Positions 1 through 9,518 of a DNA stretch of 64,000 nucleotides are shown one piece after another (position 1 is the first letter of the stretch; every line of letters starts with the position of its first letter). The position numbers and the translations under genes were made by a program. This DNA comes from Periconia sp. R9002. Taxonomy: Eukaryota > Ascomycota > Dothideomycetes > Pleosporales > Periconiaceae. The notes under the pieces are model-generated. The model saw only the letters and a program-made list of their open reading frames with translations, was not told where the DNA came from and made no database searches. The stretch spans positions 1 through 64,000 of the forward strand of contig JAMAHW010000122.1 in the NCBI GenBank assembly GCA_023627715.1, written 5' to 3'.

Positions 1-447
1 TCTGTGAAAATCAAATTTCATAGAGCACAGTACGGTGTTTGTTATTTCTTTTCATACCTAGTCGTGGTTTCACACCGGACTTTATTCCTCTTTCTGGGGA
101 GTTGGTTACCTGACTTGGGTCTACATGTATATATCTACGTTTTACCTTACCTTACCTTACTGTAGGCTGAAGAGCGAAAGGAAAAGAAGAAAAGTCTTCA
201 TTTCAAGAAACCTTTTCCAAAAGTGCGCGCGCTATCGATCACTGTTATGTATAACTTGAGCCTTTGAAAAAGACCATGTCACCCACCTCCTTTGAGAGAG
301 ATTGAGCATGAGGAGAGGAAGGGAATTCTCGCCCAGTTGTTAAGGCGGAGAGGTGAGGAACATATCATACTCGACCGCGAACCAACGAAGCGGACCAATC
401 ACATAAGAGGTGAGAGATGCTTGGGTCCGAGTGCGAGAGCCCAACAT

Positions 448-455
448 TATATAAA
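448..455 (+). promoter_or_regulatory. TATA box of the 213-aa gene
   Basis: TATATAAA stands about 120 nt upstream of the ATG at 576, a usual place for a TATA element in a filamentous ascomycete. No other support. Confidence 0.4.
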
Positions 456-575
456 CCGAACGTTCACTCCATTTGCGTTGGCACTTGTATTGATCTCCCC
501 ATCACTCCACCTTAATACCATCTTCCCTTTCTGCACAGTACTGCGCCGCAGGGCTACAGCTTACCTCAGCTTATC

Positions 576-1217
576 ATGGATAACCCTTCAAAATTCGTCC
601 AGGAGCATCTTCTCAGGCTCCCCGAGGGCCAAGTTTTTACTAGAGACATGGATATTTCGCCGTACTACCGAAATTGGGGCTTCACCATCTATCGCACTGC
701 TTACGGCCCTGGATCTGACCAATGCTGGCAGACCATCATTGACAAAATAAATGCCCAAGTGTCAGAAGACGCCTTGGATCCCCACTCCGCGGATCTCGCA
801 GCCCATCGAGCAGTTCAGCTCTTTCGGCTGGATGCGCGGTCCGACCGCAATACATTGGAAGGCTTGAACGCAGACCAGGTGCGCCAGCTGTACAAGAATG
901 CAGTTGGGGGCCAACCTATGAATGCGGACGATCGAGCACGCCGGGTGTTTCTTCTTGTCGACGAAGAAGTAATTGAAGCAACCTCGCTGAAGGAATTCTG
1001 GGTCAAAGGCATCCAGGTCGATTATGCCATCGGCGACTACACCCACAACAATTGGCGACTGGGGTCTTCTCCCCGTTACTTTGGATGGATGAAGCTTGCT
1101 ATAAGGAGTGTCCCAAACTTCTGGGCATCGCTGTATTATCAGGATATGGATCGTCTTGCACCAGAGACAATTGGTGGCGCCGTTTTGAGTGTTTGGGACT
1201 GCGACGCTGGCTACTAG
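576..1217 (+). CDS. Hypothetical 213-aa fungal protein
   Basis: Single open frame of 213 codons from the first good ATG after a TATA box, ending at TAG. I do not recognise a named domain. It has no signal peptide and no membrane segment, and is rich in Trp, Tyr and Asp. The N-terminal part contains the motif RNWGFTIYRTAYGP, and a central stretch reads like an alpha/beta core (RRVFLLVDEEVIE). It resembles a lineage-restricted cytosolic family of filamentous fungi, from general impression only. A 42-base part of the frame (1049-1090, encoding SSPRYFGWM) recurs inverted at 1263-1304, so a paralogue probably once lay next to it on the other strand. The gene looks intact. Confidence 0.65.
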   Translation: MDNPSKFVQEHLLRLPEGQVFTRDMDISPYYRNWGFTIYRTAYGPGSDQCWQTIIDKINAQVSEDALDPHSADLAAHRAVQLFRLDARSDRNTLEGLNADQVRQLYKNAVGGQPMNADDRARRVFLLVDEEVIEATSLKEFWVKGIQVDYAIGDYTHNNWRLGSSPRYFGWMKLAIRSVPNFWASLYYQDMDRLAPETIGGAVLSVWDCDAGY

Positions 1218-1304
1218 TCCTCCATTGACTATGGTCTACAGAAGTACTACCAAGCTAGTTGAATCCATCCAAAGTAACGGGGAGAAGACCCCACTCGCCC
1301 ATTG
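1049..1304. repeat. 42-bp imperfect inverted repeat, arms 1049-1090 and 1263-1304
   Basis: The arms are complementary at 40 of 42 positions and separated by 172 nt. The left arm is coding in the 213-aa gene, and the right arm read on the minus strand encodes nearly the same residues (GSSPRYFGW). Confidence 0.85.
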
Positions 1305-2340
1305 CTGTCCAACATTATTGACGATTGTAGTCAAATACAAATTGATGCTTGGAGTCCCCTGATAGTTCAAGTAGCGTATCAGGCCAAATCGAGGCGCGTA
1401 TACGGGACAACACGTACTCCGGATGAGCAAAGTCAGAACTCAGCTTGTCGAGGTTGATGGGATTGTTACCTCGCATCAATTAAGATACCATCAGCACTTT
1501 TCCAGCAAACGTGAAAGCGACCTTAGAAAAGCTCTACTTACCGGCGTTTTCACCTTGTTGAGATCTTTGTAGGCCAGCACAAAGGTTCCCACGTTGAACT
1601 CGCTTCCTGCGATGTCTTGTTAGCGATGTCTCCCGGTTGACTGAAACGAGAACACCTAGGAGTTTTTCGACTTACCTAAACATTCCATAACCCTGTCGAA
1701 CAAATGGGAGAGGGAGCGCCCACCCGGCAAAGCAGGAGCCCTCAGGAAGAACATCCATCGTCCGAGCTACCCTGAAGAAGGACATATAGCAACGGCCCCC
1801 GTGCGCGCGACGGTGCCGCTTCTCAATCTTGGGTCTTCGAGTCAGTTTTCACATCCAGTCATCAAGACGGTGAGGAGGAGCACCTACCTTCCCGCCGCAG
1901 CATCACGCATAAACCGAGCCATGACATTGCCATCAAACACATGTTCGACTAGAATCGAGTAAGCACTTCGCGATCGCCAACTGGTGCTGTGATAAGACTT
2001 ACTCTCGAACGTTTCCCCGCATCTGCGGGAATATTCCTCGCTGCCACGACCGTATGGTGGTAACGCGATTGTGACCGCAAAGGTTTCTCCCTGCCGTCTA
2101 GGCGAGGCCATCGAAAACTATAAAGTCCCCTCGCTGATCGCACCCTTTTGTCAAGCTTTGCATGAGGTCGAGCAACATCGGCCTCGGAGAAATTCAAATC
2201 CCTGCGGATGGCAGACAAATCGTCATCATCGCCAAGATTCAGTCGTGCATATACCATCAAAAGCAATCGAGTGTTCCTCTTGCCAACCTTCGCCCGCGAG
2301 AGAGAAAGTTCCAGTAATGCATGACTGCACACCACGCTAT
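1263..2340 (-). pseudogene. Decayed minus-strand gene remnant(s), one part paralogous to the 213-aa gene
   Basis: Reading the minus strand gives exon-like pieces flanked by plausible GT...AG signals: 1827-1676 (contains MDVLPEGSCFAGWALPLPF) and 1606-1542 (contains SEFNVGTFVLAYKDLN), followed by a piece at 1304-1263 whose translation SSPRYFGW matches the 213-aa gene next door. The two clearest pieces do not join in one frame, and stops interrupt the last. This is what a decayed gene, or two overlapping relics, would look like. No function can be assigned. An intact gene with an exon structure I have missed remains possible. Confidence 0.3.
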
Positions 2341-2479
2341 GTATGAATCAGTTGAATTGGACCCTCTCACTTCCGTAATTTGGTTGTCCCGTGATGGAAA
2401 TCACGAAGCCCCGAGCCAATCTTCAAGTTGCTAGCTGTACGTCTCTCCAATGCCATCATTCCATATCTTACTCATTGCT

Positions 2480-2959
2480 TCAAGCATGGGCCGAAGTACC
2501 CGCCTTAGTAATCAGAGATAGAAGAAGCCCTTCAACCCTGATCACAGTTGGCTTCTCTAATGCCCTTTTGTAGAGGTGGTCGGAAAAGCTGTGATCGTTC
2601 AAGCCCGAACGTGCAACAAGCTCCTTCGCGCTCGCAGTATTGAGAACGGGTCCAGAATTTGAGCATGTCGGACTGTCAACGTAAGATTTCATATCGTATC
2701 TCCAACCATCGAGTTTGGGATTCTCAAACTTGTTCTGGACGGTGAATCCGTCGCTTGCTGAAGGAGCGGACTGCAGTGCTTCTCTCCTGCCCCAGACGGC
2801 CTTGTGTGTCGGTCCGACGTACCAGTGGAATGCGACGGTCCCAAATGGGACGGTGATAGCAACTGCATCGCTGGCGTTGGCAACGGGAGCGAATACGACT
2901 TCGATGTTGTGAGGCCGCGGCTTTAAGCTTGTATCGTAGATAATTAGGTAGTATAATAC
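2480..2959 (-). pseudogene. Orphan 3' gene fragment (about 159 codons)
   Basis: On the minus strand a frame stays open from 2959 to a stop at 2480. Its composition is protein-like: it includes HNIEVVFAPVANASDAVAIT, then VPFGTVAFHWYVGPTHK, then FTVQNKFENPKLDGWRYD. The only methionine is at 2692, past half of the open frame, so the 5' part must come from an upstream exon or has been lost. The upstream boundary coincides with the start of a TA-rich block (from about 2935), and a possible splice acceptor lies at about 2927. Either this is the last exon of a gene whose first exon is the signal-peptide frame at 3303-3097, or it is a truncated relic. I recognise no family. Confidence 0.35.
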
Positions 2960-3880
2960 CTATTTATAGCCTACTATAGAGATCTCAGACTTCTAGAAAA
3001 AAATCTATTTTTTTCAGGGTGTTTTTTTATAAATAGACCCTAGAGATTATTAGGGTATAAGCCCTAGAGGAAGGTACAAGGGCGATAGCCGGACATCTAT
3101 ATAGGCAGATAACTAGCTGATCCCGACTCTTTGGTGACTGGGACTTTTTTCTTTGGCGCTCTTTTAGACAACTCAGAAGGATATTGTTCGTCGGCTATCA
3201 CAGATACATCGTCCGACCTTGACGTTGATGGATTGGCATAAGCGCTGGCTACTTGCTTAAGAGCAAGAAGAGATAATAGAAACCCGAAAGAGAAAAGGCG
3301 CATAGTAAGTGTATATCTTAGTAATAGAAGAGCTTTAGTAGGCTTATTGTGCAGTATCGCAGACTAAAGTAGGGAGAGAAAGTATATGTGGAGGTAGGAG
3401 AAGCAAAGCGATAGGTATAGTACACTGTGTAGACGAGCCTAACTTTATATCATTAACTTTAACGTAAGCCCCATCCACTTTCTACTCCTTAGGACTAAGC
3501 ATAGGAATAAAACCCCTCCAAGCAACGCTGTTAGTACGCGGCGTATACATTAGAATATAGGACTCGTTTTATAGGTAAGGGTGCGGCGGCAGAGATCATC
3601 GTAGACAGTAAGCCAGGCATAGAAGGGGGCGCAGACTAAGTGAGTAACAATTATTAGATAAAGAAAAGTAGTGCAATCAAAACAGGTTAAGCCTACACAC
3701 ACGTAGTAGGGTAAGGGTATGCTCAAACGCTAAGCAAATAGGCGCTTACACGATTTTCCGATTCCTACGCCGCAATGCGTGCATATAGACACTTATTTGT
3801 TGCTGTGACTCTAACACAAAACCTCTACTGAACATAGAGACGTTCACTTACTAAGTGCTCTTCCGTTATTATACCTCCTT
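2935..3880. other. TA-rich, mostly non-coding block
   Basis: By eye this stretch is much richer in TA dinucleotides than its neighbours, with short self-complementary strings (for example around 3040-3070 and 2968-2982) and few long frames. It divides the orphan 3' fragment from the F-box gene and contains the short signal-peptide frame at 3097-3303. Such composition is seen in AT-rich islets and in old repeats touched by repeat-induced point mutation, but no transposon coding remnant or terminal repeat was recognised. The right end must also serve as promoter for the F-box gene. Confidence 0.4.
3097..3303 (-). CDS. Possible small secreted protein or first exon of one
   Basis: A 68-codon frame begins with a convincing signal peptide (MRLFSFGFLLSLLALKQVASA, cleavage after ASA at about residue 21). 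A polar stretch with an LSKR dibasic Kex2-type site follows at about residues 47-50, then a lysine-rich tail. There are no cysteines. The frame is short and lies in a TA-rich block, so it may be only exon 1 of a longer secreted protein (the open 3' fragment at 2959-2480 is on the same strand), or a relic. No donor site was found that joins the two in frame. Confidence 0.35.
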   Translation of the reverse strand: MRLFSFGFLLSLLALKQVASAYANPSTSRSDDVSVIADEQYPSELSKRAPKKKVPVTKESGSASYLPI

Positions 3881-3894
3881 GTTGCTCTCTCACT

Positions 3895-5205
3895 ATGCCT
3901 TCAGAATTTGTCTGCAATCTACTTGAGGCTCTCCCGCTGCCTCCTTGGAGGGAAGAGTTGGACTGGGGCCTTCACATAACAAGGCAATGGGAGAAACGCA
4001 TTCCGTTTTCATCCTACGTGAGGCCAATAACCAGTACTAGCACTACTAATGGCCTGGAGGGACGAGCAGCATCCTTCCCCCACTTTGGCAAACTTTCAGC
4101 CGAGCTACAATTGCAAATTCTTCGCATCTGTCCTGCCTCCACGCTCTTCCAGCTGATGCAAGTCTCTTCGGCCCTACGTACAGAAGCATCGAAACTTTTC
4201 TGGGCGAATCCAAGCGCGTACTTTGTCGTCGACGCGTATTGGCTCCTTGACGGAGGCTATCCTGGTCACCAAGGCTGCGATTTAACTTTCCTACAAAATG
4301 TGCAGAATGTCGAGATAGTCTACGAGCCTTACCTGAACAACGATATATGGCCGCAGAACGGTGGCGAAACAGCGGTCCGACAAGATCTGATTACTACTTT
4401 TTGGGATAGCATCAAACAGAGGTTTCCCAGAGTAAAGCGGATATCCATTAACCATAGTGGCGAACCGAGAATATGGGGAGGATTTGATACCGTTCCACCA
4501 CCACTGCACGCCCTGGTGCAAGCCTGTCCTTGTACAATTAAGATCTCGGTTCTTATCTTGGAGCGGCAACATTTTCCCAACGCCGATACTAGCACGGAAA
4601 TCCAGCCTAGGGAGACGTGGCAGAAATCCCAGTATCAGCTCACAAGTAACCAGATATGGGCAAGAGCAGACTCTAGACATAGCGAGACCATCCTCCTGCC
4701 TATGAGGCAATTTCGCGGACTAGTCGGCCGATTTGAAACACTCAAGCATAGAAGCTGGAGGGTCCAGCTTCAACAACAGGGCCTCTGGCCTCTTGCTATT
4801 GAAGCTCTTGATCGACATCATTTTGACGGGGGGAGAAACGAACCCTTTTCTTGTCCATGGCCGGAGTGCGATGCATACTTCGACAAAGCTGGAGCGTGGA
4901 CGAAACACGCGGTAGTGTCACATTATCAGCACGCAGGTCCCTTTAGCATCCTGCCAGATGAAGTACGAGCCTTGTTTGAGGAGCGGGCCCGCCTTTTAGA
5001 AGAAAGAAACAGACAGACGAAGACGCAGTTTGGCAGAATGAGAGATGAGTGGAATAACGCAGGACAGGAGGAGCGGATTGCAATAGAACGTGTGTGGACG
5101 GAGCAGCTAGAAAGCAACAACTTAGGGGACGTGGCCGGAGGGAAGGTAAGCAATAATAAGATCTGGGAATACTTTCTAGAGTGGGCCAATGGCAGCCACT
5201 ATTAG
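3895..5205 (+). CDS. F-box and C2H2 zinc-finger protein
   Basis: Intronless gene for 436 aa. Residues about 63-105 form an F-box (FGKLSAELQLQILRICPAST ... LFWANPSAYF), the segment that docks substrate receptors to Skp1 in SCF ubiquitin ligases. A single C2H2-like finger follows at about 318-346, with CPWPEC, then an H-x5-H pair. The C-terminal part (about 360-410) is charged and helical (EERARLLEERNRQ). The middle has alternating hydrophobic and Trp-containing segments without an obvious repeat. F-box proteins carrying one finger form an expanded, fast-evolving group in filamentous ascomycetes. The target is unknown. Start chosen as the first ATG of the frame. It stands alone, next to a TA-rich block. 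Confidence 0.75.
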   Translation: MPSEFVCNLLEALPLPPWREELDWGLHITRQWEKRIPFSSYVRPITSTSTTNGLEGRAASFPHFGKLSAELQLQILRICPASTLFQLMQVSSALRTEASKLFWANPSAYFVVDAYWLLDGGYPGHQGCDLTFLQNVQNVEIVYEPYLNNDIWPQNGGETAVRQDLITTFWDSIKQRFPRVKRISINHSGEPRIWGGFDTVPPPLHALVQACPCTIKISVLILERQHFPNADTSTEIQPRETWQKSQYQLTSNQIWARADSRHSETILLPMRQFRGLVGRFETLKHRSWRVQLQQQGLWPLAIEALDRHHFDGGRNEPFSCPWPECDAYFDKAGAWTKHAVVSHYQHAGPFSILPDEVRALFEERARLLEERNRQTKTQFGRMRDEWNNAGQEERIAIERVWTEQLESNNLGDVAGGKVSNNKIWEYFLEWANGSHY

Positions 5206-5670
5206 GTATATCCTTATCAAGACAACATACGAAACAATCGTGAAGTGGTGACGCAGAAAGTAAGAAGGAGGAATGAGAAGTGCGGATAATGCACTATGCA
5301 TATGTGAGGCTTCTACACCTACAACAGAGGACATAGGCTTCCTGGCAGCCCTGCCTTTAGTCTCTGCTTCTACGTCCGTGGCAATGTTGTTATGTTCCGT
5401 GCGCCCACTCTTAGCTTCTATTGCTTAAACGGTAGCTAAGTGGAATAAGGCTGACGAAGCCACGTAAATGCATGTTAAGAGTTTGACTGATGAGTAAGAC
5501 GATGCTCTGAAACACATTTTGCATCGACTTGGTTCCCTTCATTGCGTCTTCGACAAATACCTAAAATAGAACTCACCTGCGCGAGTTCTTACGTTGAGCG
5601 GTTTAGGTGGCGTAGCTGGTGATTGACATCTGCAGTTGCTCTTGCTTCACTGTGCCACTGAAGTCTTACA
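5206..5670. other. Intergenic, promoter of the small secreted protein gene
   Basis: 465 nt with only short frames. It holds the 3' flank of the F-box gene and the promoter of the next plus-strand gene. No repeat or RNA gene seen. Confidence 0.5.
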
Positions 5671-6316
5671 ATGAAGGCCGTGGTAAGGCAATCCCTTTAG
5701 CATTTTCTATTTGTTGTGTCTTTATCCATCAACCCTAACCCTTTAAGATGAATATCGCGCTTGCTGCGTCCGCCGCCGCTGCTCTACCCCTTGAGCAGTC
5801 CAGCACTACTGCGCCTGCTGGCGGAAAAAGTAGCATCCAAGTGCTTCCCGCAGACGTACACGGCCCTAACGTCAACCATCTTCGACACGCTCCCTAAAAT
5901 ATGACCAAACGTTTCTTCAGAAATATCAGCCGCTGGCCAATACCGCCAGCGCTCAGATTGGCGCCAAGGAACAAGCCGTGTTCACCTCAGCCGGCCACTG
6001 TTTCGCCGAGTTCCCTTGTTTTTCCGTCGAAAGAGGGGCCATGGCGACGATTGGGAGCCAGGAGGAGGTGACGCAGGCGCAGGTTTCTGCCATCCTGGAT
6101 GACCTTACGTCTTCGCCAACGGTCACCTTCAATCGCGATCCGGTTACCTCGCTAAGTGGTCTTAAGAGATCCGGGAACGGAGCGACTCTCGAGGTGATAG
6201 CCCCTAGTGGTTCTGTGTCTACTGACTTCCTAGCTGGTATCACCAATACACATATATACACATCCACACCTTGTCACAGGACGGATGAGAGGAAGATGAC
6301 GTATATAGATAGATAG
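5671..6316 (+). CDS. Putative small secreted protein, three exons
   Basis: Exons 5671-5682, 5748-5855 and 5921-6316 join in phase 0 across GT-AG introns of 65 and 65 nt, giving 171 aa; without splicing the frame is broken. The N-terminus (MKAVMNIALAASAAAA) is signal-peptide-like. The mature part has two cysteines (GHCFAEFPCF), one LKR dibasic site about two thirds along and no known domain. The last 25 codons lead into simple TTGAGA/GAA repeat DNA and look less conserved. It is consistent with a secreted effector-type protein, but that is inference. If the 12-nt first exon is wrong, the ATG at 5748 is an in-frame alternative start. Confidence 0.5.
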
Positions 6317-6317
6317 G

Positions 6318-6402
6318 TTGAGATTGAGGTTGAGATTGAGATTAGTATATACATTCATCATTCACGAGGTAAGATAAGAAGAAGAAGAAGAAGAAGAAGA
6401 AG
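6318..6402 (+). repeat. TTGAGR tandem and (GAA)n microsatellite
   Basis: Imperfect TTGAGA/TTGAGG hexamers at about 6318-6344, then a run of about nine GAA units at 6376-6402. They separate the secreted-protein gene from the convergent DUF7514 gene. Confidence 0.8.
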
Positions 6403-6531
6403 CGCTAAGAAAACGCAAGCAAGTAAACAAAAACACTACCCCAACAGCGACGTCAAGCCATCCATCCCCATAACCCCAAACCCGAAAAAGAGTACAAAGA
6501 TCCTCACTACATGACATACAGAACACCCCCA

Positions 6532-8595
6532 CTACCTCCACGGCGTATCAACAGGATACCTACGCCCACCGACCCCGCCCTCGACCCCCCCGGATGCAGA
6601 AGTAGAAGACATGTACCTATGCCTGCCACCTCCACCTCCACTACCTCGATCCGACCGACTCCGATTCAAGCTCGCCTCGCGACTCCCGCTGACCCTGGGA
6701 TCCCACTCATCGCGTACTCTCTCGTGACTCCGTGCCGTGCGGCCGCCATCGCGATCGCGCTCGCGGGGGAGGTCTTCGGATCGGCGACGGTGGTGTTGTC
6801 GCGTGTTGCCTGCGCCACTGAGCGGGGAGTAGGGTGAGAGGTCGCGCTCGCGAGGGTACTCGCGGTCTCGGTCTCGGTCTCGGTCTCGGACGCGTTCTCG
6901 TAGGTAGGCTGGTTCGTGGATGTCGGGTGGGGGAGGTGCTGGTGCTGGAGGAGGGGGTGCGGGCGCGGGCGGAGGAGGGGCGGAATATCGCATGCCGCTG
7001 GCGGCAGGTGAGCCTCGATAGCTCGAGCGCAGAGGAGTGCCGCCCATGTTCATCGTCGGGCGGCGGTCGGGGGTCCGGGATGGGGAGGTGTTGTAGTAGG
7101 TGTGGTGGGGTTGCATGTGGGCCACGTGTGTCGCGAAGATGGGGCCTTTGGTAGGGTAGATGGGTGGATGAAGGGCGTCGTTTTTGCGCCCGCTGAGACC
7201 GGAGCCTACAGCGTCGGGTCCTAGGGGCATTCCGCCACCGAATGAGGAAGAAGAGGATACGTCGTGGGAGTAGCGCCGGTCGCGGTCGTCGTTGTAGTAT
7301 GAGGTGAAGTAGTCTCTCGAGCCATCGTGTGCCTCGTGTGAGCGTCGGCGACGAAGGCCAGGGCTGTGTCCCGGGGCTGGGGTCCGCCTTCGGCTTGATG
7401 GACGGTCTGAATCAGAGGCTGTGTCTGTAGAGGAAAGGGAGCTTTCCCTTCGGTGAGGATGTGGGCGTTTGTGCGAGACGGGATACCCGTGGGCATGCAT
7501 ATATCTTGAGACATGCGGAGGGTGGGAAGCCATTGGCGTCATATCATTGTCGTCGTCATCCGAGTATTCATCATCCTGGGGATCATAACGACCGCTGGCT
7601 GGATGGCTCTTTCTTCTGTCCCGTGATCTGTCCCGCGATCTGTCCCGGCCAAAAGGATTAAGCATATGCCGTACGCTGTTGATCAATCGGCCCCTGTTTT
7701 CCTTTTCCTCCTCATGCCGTCTAGCTTCACGCGCCTCTTTTGAGATGTGGCGTGCAATGGGCGGCCGACGATTCCTATTGCGATAGAGTGGATCGGCAAA
7801 ATAAGATGCGGCAGCATATCGTTGGTCCCGCGCTCCTTCGTCGGACATTTCGCTTGATGTACGTGGTGCATGCTCATCGACGTTAACGTAAACTCGAGGG
7901 TCGCCTCCTTTCTCCTTGTTTGCAGCATTATCTTCGGCTTCCTTCTTTAAGCGTGCCGCGACCGTTTCGTACCAAGCTTCCATGGCATCATCTGGTTCTT
8001 GGGGTAGGCATTCCTTTGGCAAGATCTTGGGAAACAAGTTGCCCGTCTGTGGATCCTTGATGTCAAACTGCCTGACCGCGTTCTGCAAGTATGGAACATG
8101 TTCCTCAGGCCCGAGAAGCAGTTGAATTGTCTGCCAAGCGACAAAGCCCTTCTTCTTTAGCGCGGGGACTGTAGGGTACGAGTAGCCGTCATCGTCGGGA
8201 GCAGGCTGGAGTGAGTGAAAGGCACCAAGCGAGCGGTATATGAAAGAGATGTCTGAGGAAGGGGTCTCGATAAAAAGGACGTCGTAGTTACCACCGACGG
8301 CGCGGTAAAAAGCCGCAAGCCGTTGGGGGGTAAGGTCGGGGCACTCTTGGGTCGGTTCGAACTTTTGGCTCTGCAGGTCGTGCAATCAGTAAACCTGGAT
8401 AGTCTATTGGCCTTGGGCAGCGAGCGCGGTAACACTCACAACAACCTCCGCAATGCCTTCTAAAAGTCTGTTGAAAACATCCGTGCCGCATTTGTCTTCC
8501 CTGATAAGATAGCCCCAGTATTCATAAGCTTCCTTGTGCGCAGCCTCCTCGTTGGCCTTGTCCTGCGCGTTCTGGTCCTTCACGTCGGGCGCCAT
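6532..8595 (-). CDS. DUF7514-type protein with disordered RS/RD-rich tail
   Basis: Two exons, 8595-8440 and 8370-6532, joined in phase 0 over a 69-nt GT-AG intron, give 664 aa. The first ~180 residues are the folded fungal domain known as DUF7514 (EYWGYLIREDKCGTDVFNRL, then LAAFYRAVGGNYDVLFIETP). The remaining two thirds is low-complexity: RDRSRDRSRDRR, acidic DDEYSDDDDND, a PPPPAPAPPPP run and repeated RDRDRDRD, as in nuclear or RNA-associated scaffold proteins. The role is unknown. The start is the first ATG, and the splice is needed to join the domain's first helix to the rest. Confidence 0.8.
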
Positions 8596-9518
8596 TTCGC
8601 GACGTCCAGTGTATTTCGAATAGCAATACGGCTAAGCAAAACCCAGGTATTTTGGTCCCGATTTCATGTATAGCTGGACAGCAATGATCCAATACCGTTT
8701 TTGTCTCCGATTGATCAGTGTGGATGGGGTGTTGTTTGCTTCGGGACGTGTGGTTGTTGAGCGGTTACACTGACATGCGGTGAGACACGGAGGTGTGCGG
8801 GGTCGGGGTCGTATGAGGGGAACCAACACGGAGGGGAGGGCGGAGTATTAATTAAGTATGGTAGATAATAGTACTGTGATTCCACAGCTGCAAATAAGAC
8901 AGGAATAAAGAGTGGGAATCAGGCGCAAAGATCAAGAAACGGAAAGACGACTGCAGGCGCATTGCAGAAGTGCCTGCTGACTGCGCCTTGGATGTTGGAG
9001 ACACAGCTGGACTGCGCTGAGCGTAACCGGGCTGAGGAGTGGCTAGCGGGGCACCACTACGAATAATAACGGGATAGTCCGAGTTAGCACTGACATCACC
9101 AAGAAACATCCCTGTATCACACACTCTCTCTTTCACGACTTTACATCTGCGAGCCAAGGCTGAAAGGCCAGAAGCTGGGGAGAAGGCGACCAGGCAACCG
9201 TTAGGCACCAAGGCATCCTCAGCCTGTCCACATCACACACCAATATGCATAAACTTGGAAGCAAAAAAAAAAAAAACGTTTGTACAATCGTGATAGACGT
9301 GTCGTTCATTACGAATCTATATCCATGATGAGAACGCAGACCGCTGCGTGCCCTTTTTGATCCCCCTCAGCTAGCTAGCTACACGAAGCATGCACGCAAT
9401 TCCATTATCCACGAAAAAGCCCTCGCGAACCTCCAACACCGAAAGCAATGCCTGCAGAAAGTGACTACATCCACAATGTGTGAATCTTTTAAGTGCTCAA
9501 CCATACTACGGGAGCCAT
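8596..9518. other. Intergenic between the DUF7514 and UGP genes
   Basis: Holds the promoter of the DUF7514 gene and the 3' UTR of the UGP gene. A 14-base A run lies at about 9263-9276. A 119-codon minus-strand frame (9211-8852) has unlikely composition and is not called as a gene. Confidence 0.5.

Noticed and set aside
8852..9211. 119-codon minus-strand frame between the DUF7514 and UGP genes
   Set aside because: No domain, unlikely composition, and it lies where the UGP 3' UTR is expected.
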